The translations under genes were made by a program, and so were the position numbers. The notes beneath the pieces are model-generated. The model saw only the letters and a program-made list of their open reading frames with translations. It did no database searches and had not been told where the DNA came from. From CALKXV01 sp965228905 (GTDB lineage: Bacteria > Pseudomonadota > Alphaproteobacteria > Rhodobacterales > Rhodobacteraceae), in the NCBI GenBank assembly GCA_965228905.1, contig CBDDII010000002.1, positions 1,116,001 to 1,180,000 of the forward strand: a stretch of 64,000 nucleotides of DNA. The letters are read 5' to 3'. Of the stretch, positions 40,128 to 48,265 are shown one piece after another; the first letter of the stretch is position 1; the number at the start of each line of letters is the position of its first letter.

Positions 40128-42079
40128 GCATCCCTCCGGTTCATGCGGTTCGCGATCAGATCGTCCACCACGGAAGGATCGGCCAGCGTCGAGGTGTCGC
40201 CAAGCGAGCCGAAGTCATCCTCGGCGATCTTGCGAAGGATCCGGCGCATGATCTTGCCCGAGCGGGTTTTCGGCAGGCCGGGCGCCCACTGGATCAGGTC
40301 GGGTTTGGCAATCGGGCCGATTTCCGAACGCACCCAGGTTTCCAACTCCTTGCGCAACTCGTCGGTCGGTTCCTGGCCGTTCATCAGCGTGACATAGGCG
40401 TAGATGCCCTGGCCCTTCACATCATGCGGATAGCCGACAACGGCGCTTTCGGCGACCTTGGCATGGGCGACAAGCGCGCTTTCGACTTCTGCCGTTCCCA
40501 TCCGGTGGCCCGAAACGTTGATCACGTCATCAACACGGCCGGTGATCCAGTAGTCGCCATCCTCGTCGCGGCGACAGCCGTCGCCCGAGAAGTAGTAGCC
40601 TTTGTAATCGCTGAAATAGGTCTTTTCGAATCTCTCATGATCGCCCCAGACGGTGCGCATCTGGCCGGGCCAACTGTCCTTGACGCACAACACGCCTTCG
40701 ACACCGTTGCCTTCGATGATTTCGCCGCTTGTCGGTTCCAGCACCACGGGTTGGACACCGAAGAAGGGTTGTTGTGCAGCACCCGGTTTCAACTCGGTCG
40801 CGCCCGGCAAGGGGGTCAGCATGTGACCGCCGGTTTCGGTCTGCCAGAAGGTGTCGACGATGGGGCATTTCCCTTTGCCGACCACGTCATTGTACCAATT
40901 CCAGGCTTCGGGGTTGATCGGCTCGCCGACGGAACCGAGGATCCGCAGATCGGACAGGTCGTGCTTTTCGACCCACTCGCTACCGGCCCCCATCAGGGCG
41001 CGGATCGCCGTGGGGGCGGTGTAGAACTGGTTGACCCTGTGCTTGGCGCAAACCTCCCAGAAGCGGCCCGCATCGGGATATGTCGGCACGCCTTCGAACA
41101 TGATGGTCGTGGCCCCGTTGGCCAGCGGACCATAGACGATATAGCTGTGCCCGGTCACCCAACCCACATCGGCCGTACACCAGAAGACATCGCCGTCGTG
41201 ATAGTCGAACGTGATTTCATGGGTCATCGAGGCATAGACCAGATACCCCCCCGAGGAATGCACCACGCCCTTGGGCTGGCCCGTGGAGCCCGAGGTGTAA
41301 AGGATGAACAGCGGGTCTTCGGCACCCATCTCCTCGGGCGGACACTCGGGCGAGGCTTCGGCGGCCATGGCGTTGTAGTCATAGTCATGCTCGGTCCAGG
41401 TGGTCTGGCCACCGGTGCGCTTGACCACCAGGCATTTCACGCCTTCCTTGCAGTGCAACAATGCGGTGTCGGTGTTCGATTTCAACTGCGTTTCGCGCCC
41501 GCCACGCGGGGCGTAATCGGCGGTGATGACAACCTTGGCGTCACAGCCATTGATCCGCGCGCCCAGAGCATCGGGCGAGAAACCGGCGAAAACGATGGAA
41601 TGGATCGCGCCGATCCGCGCGCAGGCCAGCATGGCATAGGCCGCCTCGGGGATCATGGGCAGATAGATGATAACCCGGTCGCCTTTGGTGACGCCAAGTT
41701 CCTTCAGCACGTTGGCCATCTTGCAGACCGAGGCGTGAAGGTCGCGGTAGGTGATGTGCTGGGCGGGATCCTTGGGGTCGTCAGGCTCCCAGATGATCGC
41801 CGTCTGGTCGCCGCGCTTTTCAAGGTGACGGTCGATGCAATTGGCCGAGACGTTCAGGGTGCCATCTTCGAACCAGCGGATGTCGATGTTACCGGGCGTG
41901 AAGGATGTGTTCTTGACCTTGGTGAAAGGTTTGATCCAGTCGATCCGCTTGCCCTGTTCGCCCCAGAAGGTGTCGGGATTTTCGACCGACGCGGCATACA
42001 TTCGCTTGTAGTCTGCGGCATTCACATGCGCTTTGGGCGAAAGGGTGTCGGTCGAATTCTGAAGATCTGCTGTTGTCAT
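40124..42079 (-). CDS. acs: Acetyl-CoA synthetase
   Basis: A 651-residue AMP-forming enzyme that activates acetate. The nucleotide loop YTSGSTGQPKG (residues about 261-271), TFWQTETGGHM and YYFSGDGCRRDEDGDYWITGR are clear. The C-terminal PKTRSGKIMRR contains the lysine that is acetylated by Pat-type enzymes. The ATG at 42079 follows GAGGAGG; a longer frame upstream reads through the AT-rich promoter region and is rejected. It forms a group with adk and the symporter genes. Confidence 0.96.
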   Translation of the reverse strand: MTTADLQNSTDTLSPKAHVNAADYKRMYAASVENPDTFWGEQGKRIDWIKPFTKVKNTSFTPGNIDIRWFEDGTLNVSANCIDRHLEKRGDQTAIIWEPDDPKDPAQHITYRDLHASVCKMANVLKELGVTKGDRVIIYLPMIPEAAYAMLACARIGAIHSIVFAGFSPDALGARINGCDAKVVITADYAPRGGRETQLKSNTDTALLHCKEGVKCLVVKRTGGQTTWTEHDYDYNAMAAEASPECPPEEMGAEDPLFILYTSGSTGQPKGVVHSSGGYLVYASMTHEITFDYHDGDVFWCTADVGWVTGHSYIVYGPLANGATTIMFEGVPTYPDAGRFWEVCAKHRVNQFYTAPTAIRALMGAGSEWVEKHDLSDLRILGSVGEPINPEAWNWYNDVVGKGKCPIVDTFWQTETGGHMLTPLPGATELKPGAAQQPFFGVQPVVLEPTSGEIIEGNGVEGVLCVKDSWPGQMRTVWGDHERFEKTYFSDYKGYYFSGDGCRRDEDGDYWITGRVDDVINVSGHRMGTAEVESALVAHAKVAESAVVGYPHDVKGQGIYAYVTLMNGQEPTDELRKELETWVRSEIGPIAKPDLIQWAPGLPKTRSGKIMRRILRKIAEDDFGSLGDTSTLADPSVVDDLIANRMNRRDA

Positions 42080-42457
42080 TTGCGTCCTCCTCGCAATGCG
42101 CCGCAGGGTTCCGGTTGGGCAGGGCGCTTGACGCAAGGTCATACACAATTTTGTAAAAACGCATGAATTGTCCGCAGGTTCATTGATGTTTTTTGTCAAA
42201 TAATTTCGTATTAGTGGCGCAAGATTGTGAAATAATTTACAATTCGCGAGAAATCGGCCTGTTTTCAAGAAAGTACCGATTTTGATGAGATCTGGTGTTG
42301 GCGCTAACCCCGAAATGGAGCGCTGCCGATTTCCCGCAGAACGCCGAAATCACCCTGTGCGGCAAATTGTCAAGCGCGCGGGATCGACGCCCTTTCGACA
42401 CGACTCGAGGCGCAGATCTGGGTGCAGATTTTCGCGGCACGCCGCGTAGGGTCTTCG
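42080..42457. other. Intergenic region with AT-rich acs promoter zone
   Basis: These 378 bases hold the acs leader and, at 42140-42250, a stretch much richer in A and T than the surroundings. It contains TTTTGTAAAAA- and AATTTACAATT-like elements. The remaining part towards 42457 shows no gene. I did not find a certain promoter hexamer pair. The most ordered element is the palindrome at 42224-42243. Confidence 0.6.
42224..42243. promoter_or_regulatory. Imperfect 20-bp palindrome upstream of acs
   Basis: ATTGTGAAATAATTTACAAT matches its own reverse complement at 8 of 10 positions per arm. A related TTTTGTAAA element lies about 80 bases closer to acs. Short-chain acyl regulators of the RamB/ScfR group recognise TTTGYAAA-like sequences, so such a regulator is a candidate; this is inference. 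Confidence 0.4.
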
Positions 42458-43486
42458 CTAGACGTTCTCGGATGTGTAGATGTCAAAGCCGAGCGCGACC
42501 CTTTGCGCTCCCGCACCTGCGCCAGCCTTTTTGGCCTTGATCATGGTGTCGATCGCCTCTTTCGCGAAACGTTCAAGGGGATGGGAGATCACCATCTTCA
42601 GGGTGCCGTCGATTAGTGCGTCACGGGTGGTGTCGAACAATTCGTACCCGACTGCGACGAAGTCTTCGCGCCGTTTCGCTTCGCGTAGGGCAGCCAGGGC
42701 GCCGGTGATGCCGCCGCCCGAGATGAACAGGCCGCAGAGGTCGGGATGGTCCTGGAATAGCCCTTCGACGATCTCGCGCGCGACTGCGGCGGATTCGTGG
42801 GTGGCGGCGGGTTCCAGCACGGTGAAGTCCGCGTTGTGTTCGCGGAAATAGGATCGGAAGCCGCTTTCGTTCATTTCATGATTGCGATAGCGCGGATTGC
42901 CGATCAGGACGCCGATTTTGCCGGGGGTGCGCACGATGTTGTCAAAGGCCCAGGCGGCTGTGCGTCCGACGACGTAGCCGTCAAGGCCGACAAAGCTGAC
43001 ATTTGCGCGGGCGGTCAGTTGCGCGATCAGGGCTGTCACGGGGACCCCTGTGTCGGTCACCGTGTCGATGGCTTCTGCGATTTTGGGGTGTTGTGCCGCG
43101 ACGAGGGCGACGGCATCGCATGTCTTTCCGGCGTCGATCAGGCTGGCTGCAACGTTGTCGGGCGAAATGTCGTCCAGATACCTGAGGTCGAGTTCCACCG
43201 GGTTTTCGTTCCGACGCTGCGCATCCGCCCGAAGGGCATTGCCGAGGTTTCTGTAAAAGGCGCGGCCGCCCTGATGAAGGAGGATACCCAGCTTGTGCGT
43301 TTCGCGGCTTTTGCGGACGGAGTGTTCCAGGGCGCCAAGCCCATAGAATCCGATTTCGTCCGCCGTCGTCAGTACGTGTTCACGCGTGTGCCTTCGAACC
43401 GTCTCCGGTTGATTCAGCACGCGATTGACCGTCGAAACGGAAACGTCGGCGGCCTTTGCGAGATCGGCAATGGTCAGGCGTTTCAT
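42458..43486 (-). CDS. LacI-family regulator 1 (paralogue of the one at 46940)
   Basis: A 342-residue regulator with an N-terminal LacI helix-turn-helix (TIADLAKAADVSVSTVNRVLN, residues 4-24) and a periplasmic-binding-like effector domain. It is close to the regulator at 46940-47968: shared blocks include VGRTAAWAFD, NESGFRSYFREHN and LCGLFISGGGITGA. It is divergent from the oxygenase/ferredoxin cassette and is therefore the likely repressor of that operon. The ATG at 43486 starts the domain exactly; GAGG lies 11 bases upstream. Confidence 0.9.
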   Translation of the reverse strand: MKRLTIADLAKAADVSVSTVNRVLNQPETVRRHTREHVLTTADEIGFYGLGALEHSVRKSRETHKLGILLHQGGRAFYRNLGNALRADAQRRNENPVELDLRYLDDISPDNVAASLIDAGKTCDAVALVAAQHPKIAEAIDTVTDTGVPVTALIAQLTARANVSFVGLDGYVVGRTAAWAFDNIVRTPGKIGVLIGNPRYRNHEMNESGFRSYFREHNADFTVLEPAATHESAAVAREIVEGLFQDHPDLCGLFISGGGITGALAALREAKRREDFVAVGYELFDTTRDALIDGTLKMVISHPLERFAKEAIDTMIKAKKAGAGAGAQRVALGFDIYTSENV

Positions 43487-43506
43487 GTTTTCGCACACCT
43501 CAAATT

Positions 43507-43521
43507 GATACATAATGTGTC
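43507..43521. promoter_or_regulatory. Inverted repeat in the divergent lacI/oxygenase promoter region
   Basis: GATACATAATGTGTC has 7-base arms around one base with one mismatch. It lies 20 bases before the LacI start and about 140 bases before the oxygenase ATG, in an AT-rich zone. It is a candidate operator for the adjacent LacI protein. Confidence 0.4.
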
Positions 43522-43658
43522 TGATTGATTGTTGAAAATGCCAAAATGAGACAAAATATTCAAGGCTCGATCGGCTCTATTGATCCATTGCCACCCGGTC
43601 CTGCATTAGTTCGCCCATGGTGTCGCAAAGTCGGCGCCGCATACGGGAGGAATGAGCA

Positions 43659-44684
43659 ATGGATGATCTGCTGTTCGGTACACGGGACAAACGCGGCAAT
43701 TGGACTCCGAACCAACCAGCCGAGCCTGCGCCCATCTGGCACAGGCCATTCAGTGCAAGAAAAGTGCTGGCCTGGATCCCGGAATACCTTTGGCCCTGGA
43801 ATGCCTTTCACCTGGCGACGGCTCTGGTCTGGGTTCTGTTTCTGATCCCAAGTTGGGACAGCCTCGCCACGCTTTCCATTGGCAACTACCTCTACCTTTA
43901 CGCGCTGAACGCGGTTGGCATGTTCCTGTTTCTGGGCGGATTCGAGTTCATCTATTACGTCAAGCGCAAGCAAGAGAACCGGTTCAAATACAACGGGAAA
44001 TTCCCGTCGGATCATCCATCGGAGGTTTTTTGGTTCAAAAGTCAGAACCTGGATAATTTCCTGCGCTCGTTCTTCATCACGATCCCGCTCTGGACGGTGG
44101 TCGAAATCGTGATGCTTTGGGCCTATGCCAACAGTTGGGCGATCTGGCTGCCCTGGACGACCCATTGGCTGTGGCTGAGCTTCGTCATCCTAATCGCGCC
44201 TGCGGTTCACGAAGTTTATTTCTTCTGCCTGCACCGGCTGATCCATGTGCCGATCCTCTACAAGTGGATCCATTCGGTCCACCACAATTCGATCAACCCC
44301 AGCCCCTGGTCGTCGCTGTCCATGCACCCTGGCGAAGGTTTTCCCTACATGGCCGAAGCCTGGCTGCACCTGTTGATCCCGTCCAATCCGGTCTGCGCAT
44401 ACTTTACTCTGCATTCGGTTGGCTTTGGGGCGGTAAACGGCCACCTGGGGTTTGAAAAATTCGAGCTGACGGAAAACACCACGCTCGATAGTCACGCCTA
44501 TCTTCATTACCTGCACCACAAGTATTTCGAGGTGAATTACGGCGGTGACGGATTGGTGCCGATGGATAAGCTTTTCGGCACCTGGCACGACGGCACGAAA
44601 GAATCCGATGCGCGCATGAAAGAGCGATTCCGCAAGAAGAAGGAACGCTTGAAAGCCAAGGACGCCGCGACGCCTGCTGCATAG
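43659..44684 (+). CDS. Sterol desaturase/fatty acid hydroxylase-family di-iron oxygenase
   Basis: A 341-residue membrane protein with about four helices. Its histidine boxes match the superfamily: H192RLIH196, H205SVHH209, His223, and H283YLHH287. They bind a non-haem di-iron site that hydroxylates or desaturates. GGGAGGAATGAGCA precedes the ATG. The next gene encodes a Rieske ferredoxin, the expected electron donor. In rhizobial rhizopine catabolism a comparable pair (MocD oxygenase, MocE ferredoxin) is implicated in demethylating 3-O-methyl-scyllo-inosamine. Here, beside inositol genes, an O-demethylase role is inferred; the substrate is unknown. Confidence 0.85.
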   Translation: MDDLLFGTRDKRGNWTPNQPAEPAPIWHRPFSARKVLAWIPEYLWPWNAFHLATALVWVLFLIPSWDSLATLSIGNYLYLYALNAVGMFLFLGGFEFIYYVKRKQENRFKYNGKFPSDHPSEVFWFKSQNLDNFLRSFFITIPLWTVVEIVMLWAYANSWAIWLPWTTHWLWLSFVILIAPAVHEVYFFCLHRLIHVPILYKWIHSVHHNSINPSPWSSLSMHPGEGFPYMAEAWLHLLIPSNPVCAYFTLHSVGFGAVNGHLGFEKFELTENTTLDSHAYLHYLHHKYFEVNYGGDGLVPMDKLFGTWHDGTKESDARMKERFRKKKERLKAKDAATPAA

Positions 44685-44733
44685 GCATTCTGCAAACCGA
44701 AACTGACACTCGACAGCGAGAGGAGACCCAGCC

Positions 44734-45045
44734 ATGGCAGACTGGATAGATGCCTGTGCGGCAGATGATATCGAGGAAGAGGACGTGATCCGTTTCGATC
44801 ACGGGGCCCGGACGTTCATCATCGTGCGCGACCACGAGGATAATTATTACTGCACGGACGGGCTTTGCACGCATGAAGATGTTCATCTGTGCGACGGCCT
44901 GGTGGTCGAGGGGACGATTGAATGCCCCAAGCATTCTTCGATCTTCGATTGTGCCTCGGGCGAGGTGGAAACGCCGCCCGCCTGCGATGACCTTCACACC
45001 TATCCCACCAAGGTCGAAGGCGGCCGGGTGTTTGTCGAAATCTGA
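44734..45045 (+). CDS. MocE-like Rieske [2Fe-2S] ferredoxin
   Basis: A 103-residue soluble Rieske protein. The cluster ligands are Cys45-x-His47 (GLCTHEDVHL) and Cys64-x-x-His67 (ECPKHSSIFD). Length and motif fit the MocE family of small ferredoxins. It lies 49 bases after the oxygenase gene, with GAGAGGAG before its ATG, and 17 bases before the PanB-like gene. It should pass electrons to the di-iron oxygenase. No ferredoxin reductase (MocF-like) gene occurs in the window. Confidence 0.9.
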   Translation: MADWIDACAADDIEEEDVIRFDHGARTFIIVRDHEDNYYCTDGLCTHEDVHLCDGLVVEGTIECPKHSSIFDCASGEVETPPACDDLHTYPTKVEGGRVFVEI

Positions 45046-45062
45046 CGAAAAAGGCTGATCCC

Positions 45063-45881
45063 ATGTATCACAACCGACCCCACGTCGAAGACATCCGCGC
45101 GATGAAAAAGCGCGGCGAGAAGATCTCGATGCTTTATGTCGCGACGCCCGACGAAGCAGCGGCCGCGGCGGCGGCGGGCATCCACATGCTGTCCATCGAA
45201 GGCAAGGTGTTCGATGCCGAGATGCGCGAGGCGGCGGGCGATTGCTTCGTGCAGGTCGGTCTGCCCTATGGCGGCTGGGGCCGGTTCGAGGGGCGTCCGA
45301 TCGCGACCGGCGAAGACTATCTGCGCGCGGCGTTTCACTATGCGGGCCTTGGCGGCGACGCCTATTACTGCTCGGCCTCTTATGACATCCAGAAGCTTCT
45401 GTGCGACAATCATCTGCCGGTCGTCGGCCACATCGGGCTGATCCCGTCCTATATCACCTGGACCGGCTGGCGCGCCGTGGGCAAGACGGCCGACGAGGCG
45501 GCGGCCCTTTGGGCGCATACGAAGAAGATGGAAGAAATCGGCGTCTTCGGGGCCGAGCTTGAGGTGGTGCCCGACCGGGTCGCCAAGTATCTGAGCGAGA
45601 ACTCCTCGCTTGTCATGCTGGGTATGGGCGCGGGCAAATACGCCGATGCGCAGTACCTCTTCACCGAGGATATCTGCGGCTACGGCGTCAACCACAAGCC
45701 GCGGCACGGCAAGATGTACCGCGATTTTTCCGGCAAGTTGAAAGAGTTGCAGGACGAACGCATCGCGGCGATGAAGGAATTCAAGGCGGACGTGGACGCC
45801 GGCGGCTATCCCGAGGCAGGCCACACCGTTCCCATCCAGGACGACGAGTTCGAGGCCTTCATCGCCAAGGTCGGCGCGTGA
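45063..45881 (+). CDS. Divergent PanB-like (ketopantoate hydroxymethyltransferase superfamily) protein
   Basis: A 272-residue TIM-barrel protein. Its second half aligns with PanB: LPVVGHIGLIP (119-128), GWRAVGKTADEA, ELEVVP with Glu167 at the place of PanB's catalytic glutamate, and GMGAGKYADAQ (187-197). The magnesium ligands of true PanB are changed. The VGDS loop reads LSIEGK (44-48), the ADLPF aspartate is Gly66, and the KIEGG glutamate region reads YYCSAS. Pantothenate synthesis is therefore unlikely. Its place after an oxygenase that may release formaldehyde suggests C1 or aldol chemistry on a catabolite; this is inference. Confidence 0.78.
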   Translation: MYHNRPHVEDIRAMKKRGEKISMLYVATPDEAAAAAAAGIHMLSIEGKVFDAEMREAAGDCFVQVGLPYGGWGRFEGRPIATGEDYLRAAFHYAGLGGDAYYCSASYDIQKLLCDNHLPVVGHIGLIPSYITWTGWRAVGKTADEAAALWAHTKKMEEIGVFGAELEVVPDRVAKYLSENSSLVMLGMGAGKYADAQYLFTEDICGYGVNHKPRHGKMYRDFSGKLKELQDERIAAMKEFKADVDAGGYPEAGHTVPIQDDEFEAFIAKVGA

Positions 45882-46909
45882 TGCTGCGCATCGGCGTCGT
45901 CGGCTTTGGGACAGGGGGACAACACTTTCATACCCCCTTCATCGCGGCCGCCAAGGGCTGTGTCCTGGCAGGTATCGTGGCAAGGGCGGAAGGGACTGTG
46001 GCCAAAGCGAAGGCCGACTGGCCGGATGTTCCGGTCTATCCGTCGCTCACCGAGATGGTCGAGGCGGGCGTATGCAATGCCGTCACCATTACAACGCCGC
46101 CCGAAACCCGGCGCGCGCTTGTGCTGGAAGCCATCGAAGCGGGACTGCACGTCATTGCCGACAAGCCCTTCGCGCCCAACTATGAAGGCGCAATGGAACT
46201 GGATGCGGCGGCCAGGGCGAAAGGCGTGGTGCTTGGCGTCTACCAGAACCGTCGGTTCGATGCCGATTTGCAGACGTTGAAAAAGGTCATCGACGACGGT
46301 CGCATTGGCAAGGTCTGGCGGATCGAAAGCCGGATGGACCAGGATAGCCCGCAAACGATCGAGCCCGGGCCGACCGGCGGGTTGTTGCGCGATCTCGGCA
46401 GTCACGTTGTCGACCAGATGATTTACCTTCTGGGTCCGGTCGCCAGAGTCGATGCTCAGATGGACATGGTGGAGATGCCGGAGGGGCCGACCAATGTCGC
46501 CTTTACGATTGCGCTTCGCCATGAAAGCGGGGCGCATTCGCACGTATCGGCCTGCAAGATGAACTACATCGACGACCGCGAAGTACGTGCCATCGGGGAC
46601 AAGGGCAGCTACGTTTCGAATACAATCGACATACAGGCGCAGGATATCTTTGCAGGCAAACGCCCCGCGGATGATCCCGCCGCCTGGGGGTACGAGCCGG
46701 AAGCAAACTGGGGCACGCTGCGCACCGCCGAGGGGGCCGAAGTGGTTCCGTCCGAGCAGGGGCGTTACCATGACTACTATGAAGCCTTCGCCCATGCGGT
46801 TGCCAATGGCACGCCGCCGCCTGTCACCGCCGAAACCGGTGCCCGCACCCTGGCCGTGCTGGACGCCGCGCGACGGAGCGCGGAAACCGGCCAAAGCGTG
46901 TCTCTCTGA
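45881..46909 (+). CDS. Gfo/Idh/MocA-family dehydrogenase of the oxygenase cassette
   Basis: A 342-residue NAD(P)-dependent oxidoreductase. The Rossmann start is RIGVVGFGTGGQHFHTPFI. The catalytic lysine region is ADKPFAPNYEGA, and GLLRDLGSHVVDQM carries the histidine/aspartate site. The ATG overlaps the PanB-like stop (TGATG); a GTG three bases earlier is possible. It is the last gene of the cassette, convergent with LacI 2. This subgroup (YdgJ/YvaA-like) oxidises polyols such as scyllo-inositol, so an inositol-derived substrate is plausible. Confidence 0.87.
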   Translation: MLRIGVVGFGTGGQHFHTPFIAAAKGCVLAGIVARAEGTVAKAKADWPDVPVYPSLTEMVEAGVCNAVTITTPPETRRALVLEAIEAGLHVIADKPFAPNYEGAMELDAAARAKGVVLGVYQNRRFDADLQTLKKVIDDGRIGKVWRIESRMDQDSPQTIEPGPTGGLLRDLGSHVVDQMIYLLGPVARVDAQMDMVEMPEGPTNVAFTIALRHESGAHSHVSACKMNYIDDREVRAIGDKGSYVSNTIDIQAQDIFAGKRPADDPAAWGYEPEANWGTLRTAEGAEVVPSEQGRYHDYYEAFAHAVANGTPPPVTAETGARTLAVLDAARRSAETGQSVSL

Positions 46910-46939
46910 GATCATCGGTCCCGGCGTGGGCTGGCGGTG

Positions 46940-47968
46940 TCAGACGCTTTCGGGCGTGTAGATGTCGAAGTTGAAGGTCACCCTGTGGGCGCCCGCATCG
47001 CGACCGCCCGTCTTTGCCTTCAGCAGGGTCGCCACCGTTTCACGCGCAAAGGTTTCCATCGGGTGAGAGATAATCATGGACAGGGTGCCGTCGATCAGGG
47101 CTGTGCGGGTGTCGTCGAACAACTCGTAGCCGACTGCAACGAAATCGTCCCGTTTCGGTGTGGCGCGCAAGGCTGCAATCGCCCCCGTGATGCCGCCGCC
47201 CGAGATGAAGAGCCCGCACAGATCGGGATGATCCGACAACAGCCTTTCGACATGTTCCCGCGCGACTGCAGCGGATTCATAAGTGGCGAGCGGTTCGAGC
47301 ACTGTAAATTCGCTATTGTGTTCCCGGAAATAGGACCGGAATCCGCTTTCATTCATTTCCTGGTTTCTGAGGCGATGGCTGCCGACAAGCACGCCAATCT
47401 TGCCGGGTTCGCGGACCATCTTGTCAAAGGCCCAGGCGGCCGTGCGCCCGACCTTCCAGTTATCAAGCCCGACAAAACTGATGTTGCCATGTGCCGAAAG
47501 CGGGCCGATCAGCGACACGACCGGCACCCCCATGTCCAGCACGGTGTCGATGGCGTCTGCCACGAGCGGGTGCTGGGGGGCAACGATGGCCAGCGCCTCG
47601 ACACGCTCGCCCAATGCTACGATGTGCGCCGCGACCTTTTCCGGTGACAGGTCTTCCAGGAATTCCGGTGTCAGTTCGATGTTCTGGTCGGGAAAGGCCG
47701 CAGCCGCGGCACACATGGCGTCGCCGAGGTTGCGGTAGAAACGGCGAACCCCGCGTTGCAGAAGGACGCCAAGGCGGTGCGTTGCCTGCGTTGACTTGAA
47801 CGAATGCTCGATTGTGCCAAGGCCGTAAAAGCCGATTTCCTCGGCGGCGCGCATCACACGTTCCTGCGTGGGCTTTCGAACGGCCGATGCCTTGTTCAAG
47901 ACTCGGTTTACGGTCGATACCGAAACGCCCGCCGCTTCGGCAAGGTCGGGAATTGTTGGGCGTCTCAT
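46940..47968 (-). CDS. LacI-family regulator 2 (paralogue of the one at 42458)
   Basis: A 342-residue LacI protein with helix-turn-helix TIPDLAEAAGVSVSTVNRVLN (residues 5-25). Its effector domain is very similar to regulator 1 (NESGFRSYFREHN, LCGLFISGGGITGA, FVAVGYELFD and the terminal FDIYT blocks). The recognition helix is the same, so operators may overlap. It is divergent from the inositol-type ABC and iol operon, with a LacI-like site between them, and is the probable iol repressor. There is no hairpin between it and the convergent dehydrogenase gene. Confidence 0.92.
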   Translation of the reverse strand: MRRPTIPDLAEAAGVSVSTVNRVLNKASAVRKPTQERVMRAAEEIGFYGLGTIEHSFKSTQATHRLGVLLQRGVRRFYRNLGDAMCAAAAAFPDQNIELTPEFLEDLSPEKVAAHIVALGERVEALAIVAPQHPLVADAIDTVLDMGVPVVSLIGPLSAHGNISFVGLDNWKVGRTAAWAFDKMVREPGKIGVLVGSHRLRNQEMNESGFRSYFREHNSEFTVLEPLATYESAAVAREHVERLLSDHPDLCGLFISGGGITGAIAALRATPKRDDFVAVGYELFDDTRTALIDGTLSMIISHPMETFARETVATLLKAKTGGRDAGAHRVTFNFDIYTPESV

Positions 47969-48076
47969 CTCATTTCATCTCATTTTTTTACGAAGCTGAC
48001 ATTAAATGATACGATTTCATCCTGCTTTGAGGATTGCTGTTGATATGAGGCGTGTCAATAGCGCATCACGATTGCG

Positions 48077-48092
48077 TTGATAGCGCTCACGA
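48077..48092 (+). promoter_or_regulatory. LacI-type operator candidate before sugar ABC operon 2
   Basis: TTGATAGCGCTCACGA shares 12 of 16 bases with the site at 29595-29610. It lies 109 bases upstream of lacI 2 and 174 bases upstream of the binding-protein ATG, in a 297-base divergent region that otherwise has no gene. Confidence 0.5.
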
Positions 48093-48265
48093 GGGAGTCG
48101 AGTCGTCAACGATTTTGGGGGGAGGCCCAATGCACAATTCTTCGCGTTCGACCCACTTTCGTGGGCCGGTGAAGCTGTGCCTTCTCTCGTGAGTTCATCG
48201 GCCATTTGGCCAACTTCGGATGTCGAGCCGCATGGGAGCGGCCTTACCACAGGGAGGAAATCGAC

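Noticed and set aside
45063..45881. Annotation as pantothenate-pathway panB
   Set aside because: The PanB magnesium ligands are changed, no pan genes are near and the operon is catabolic.
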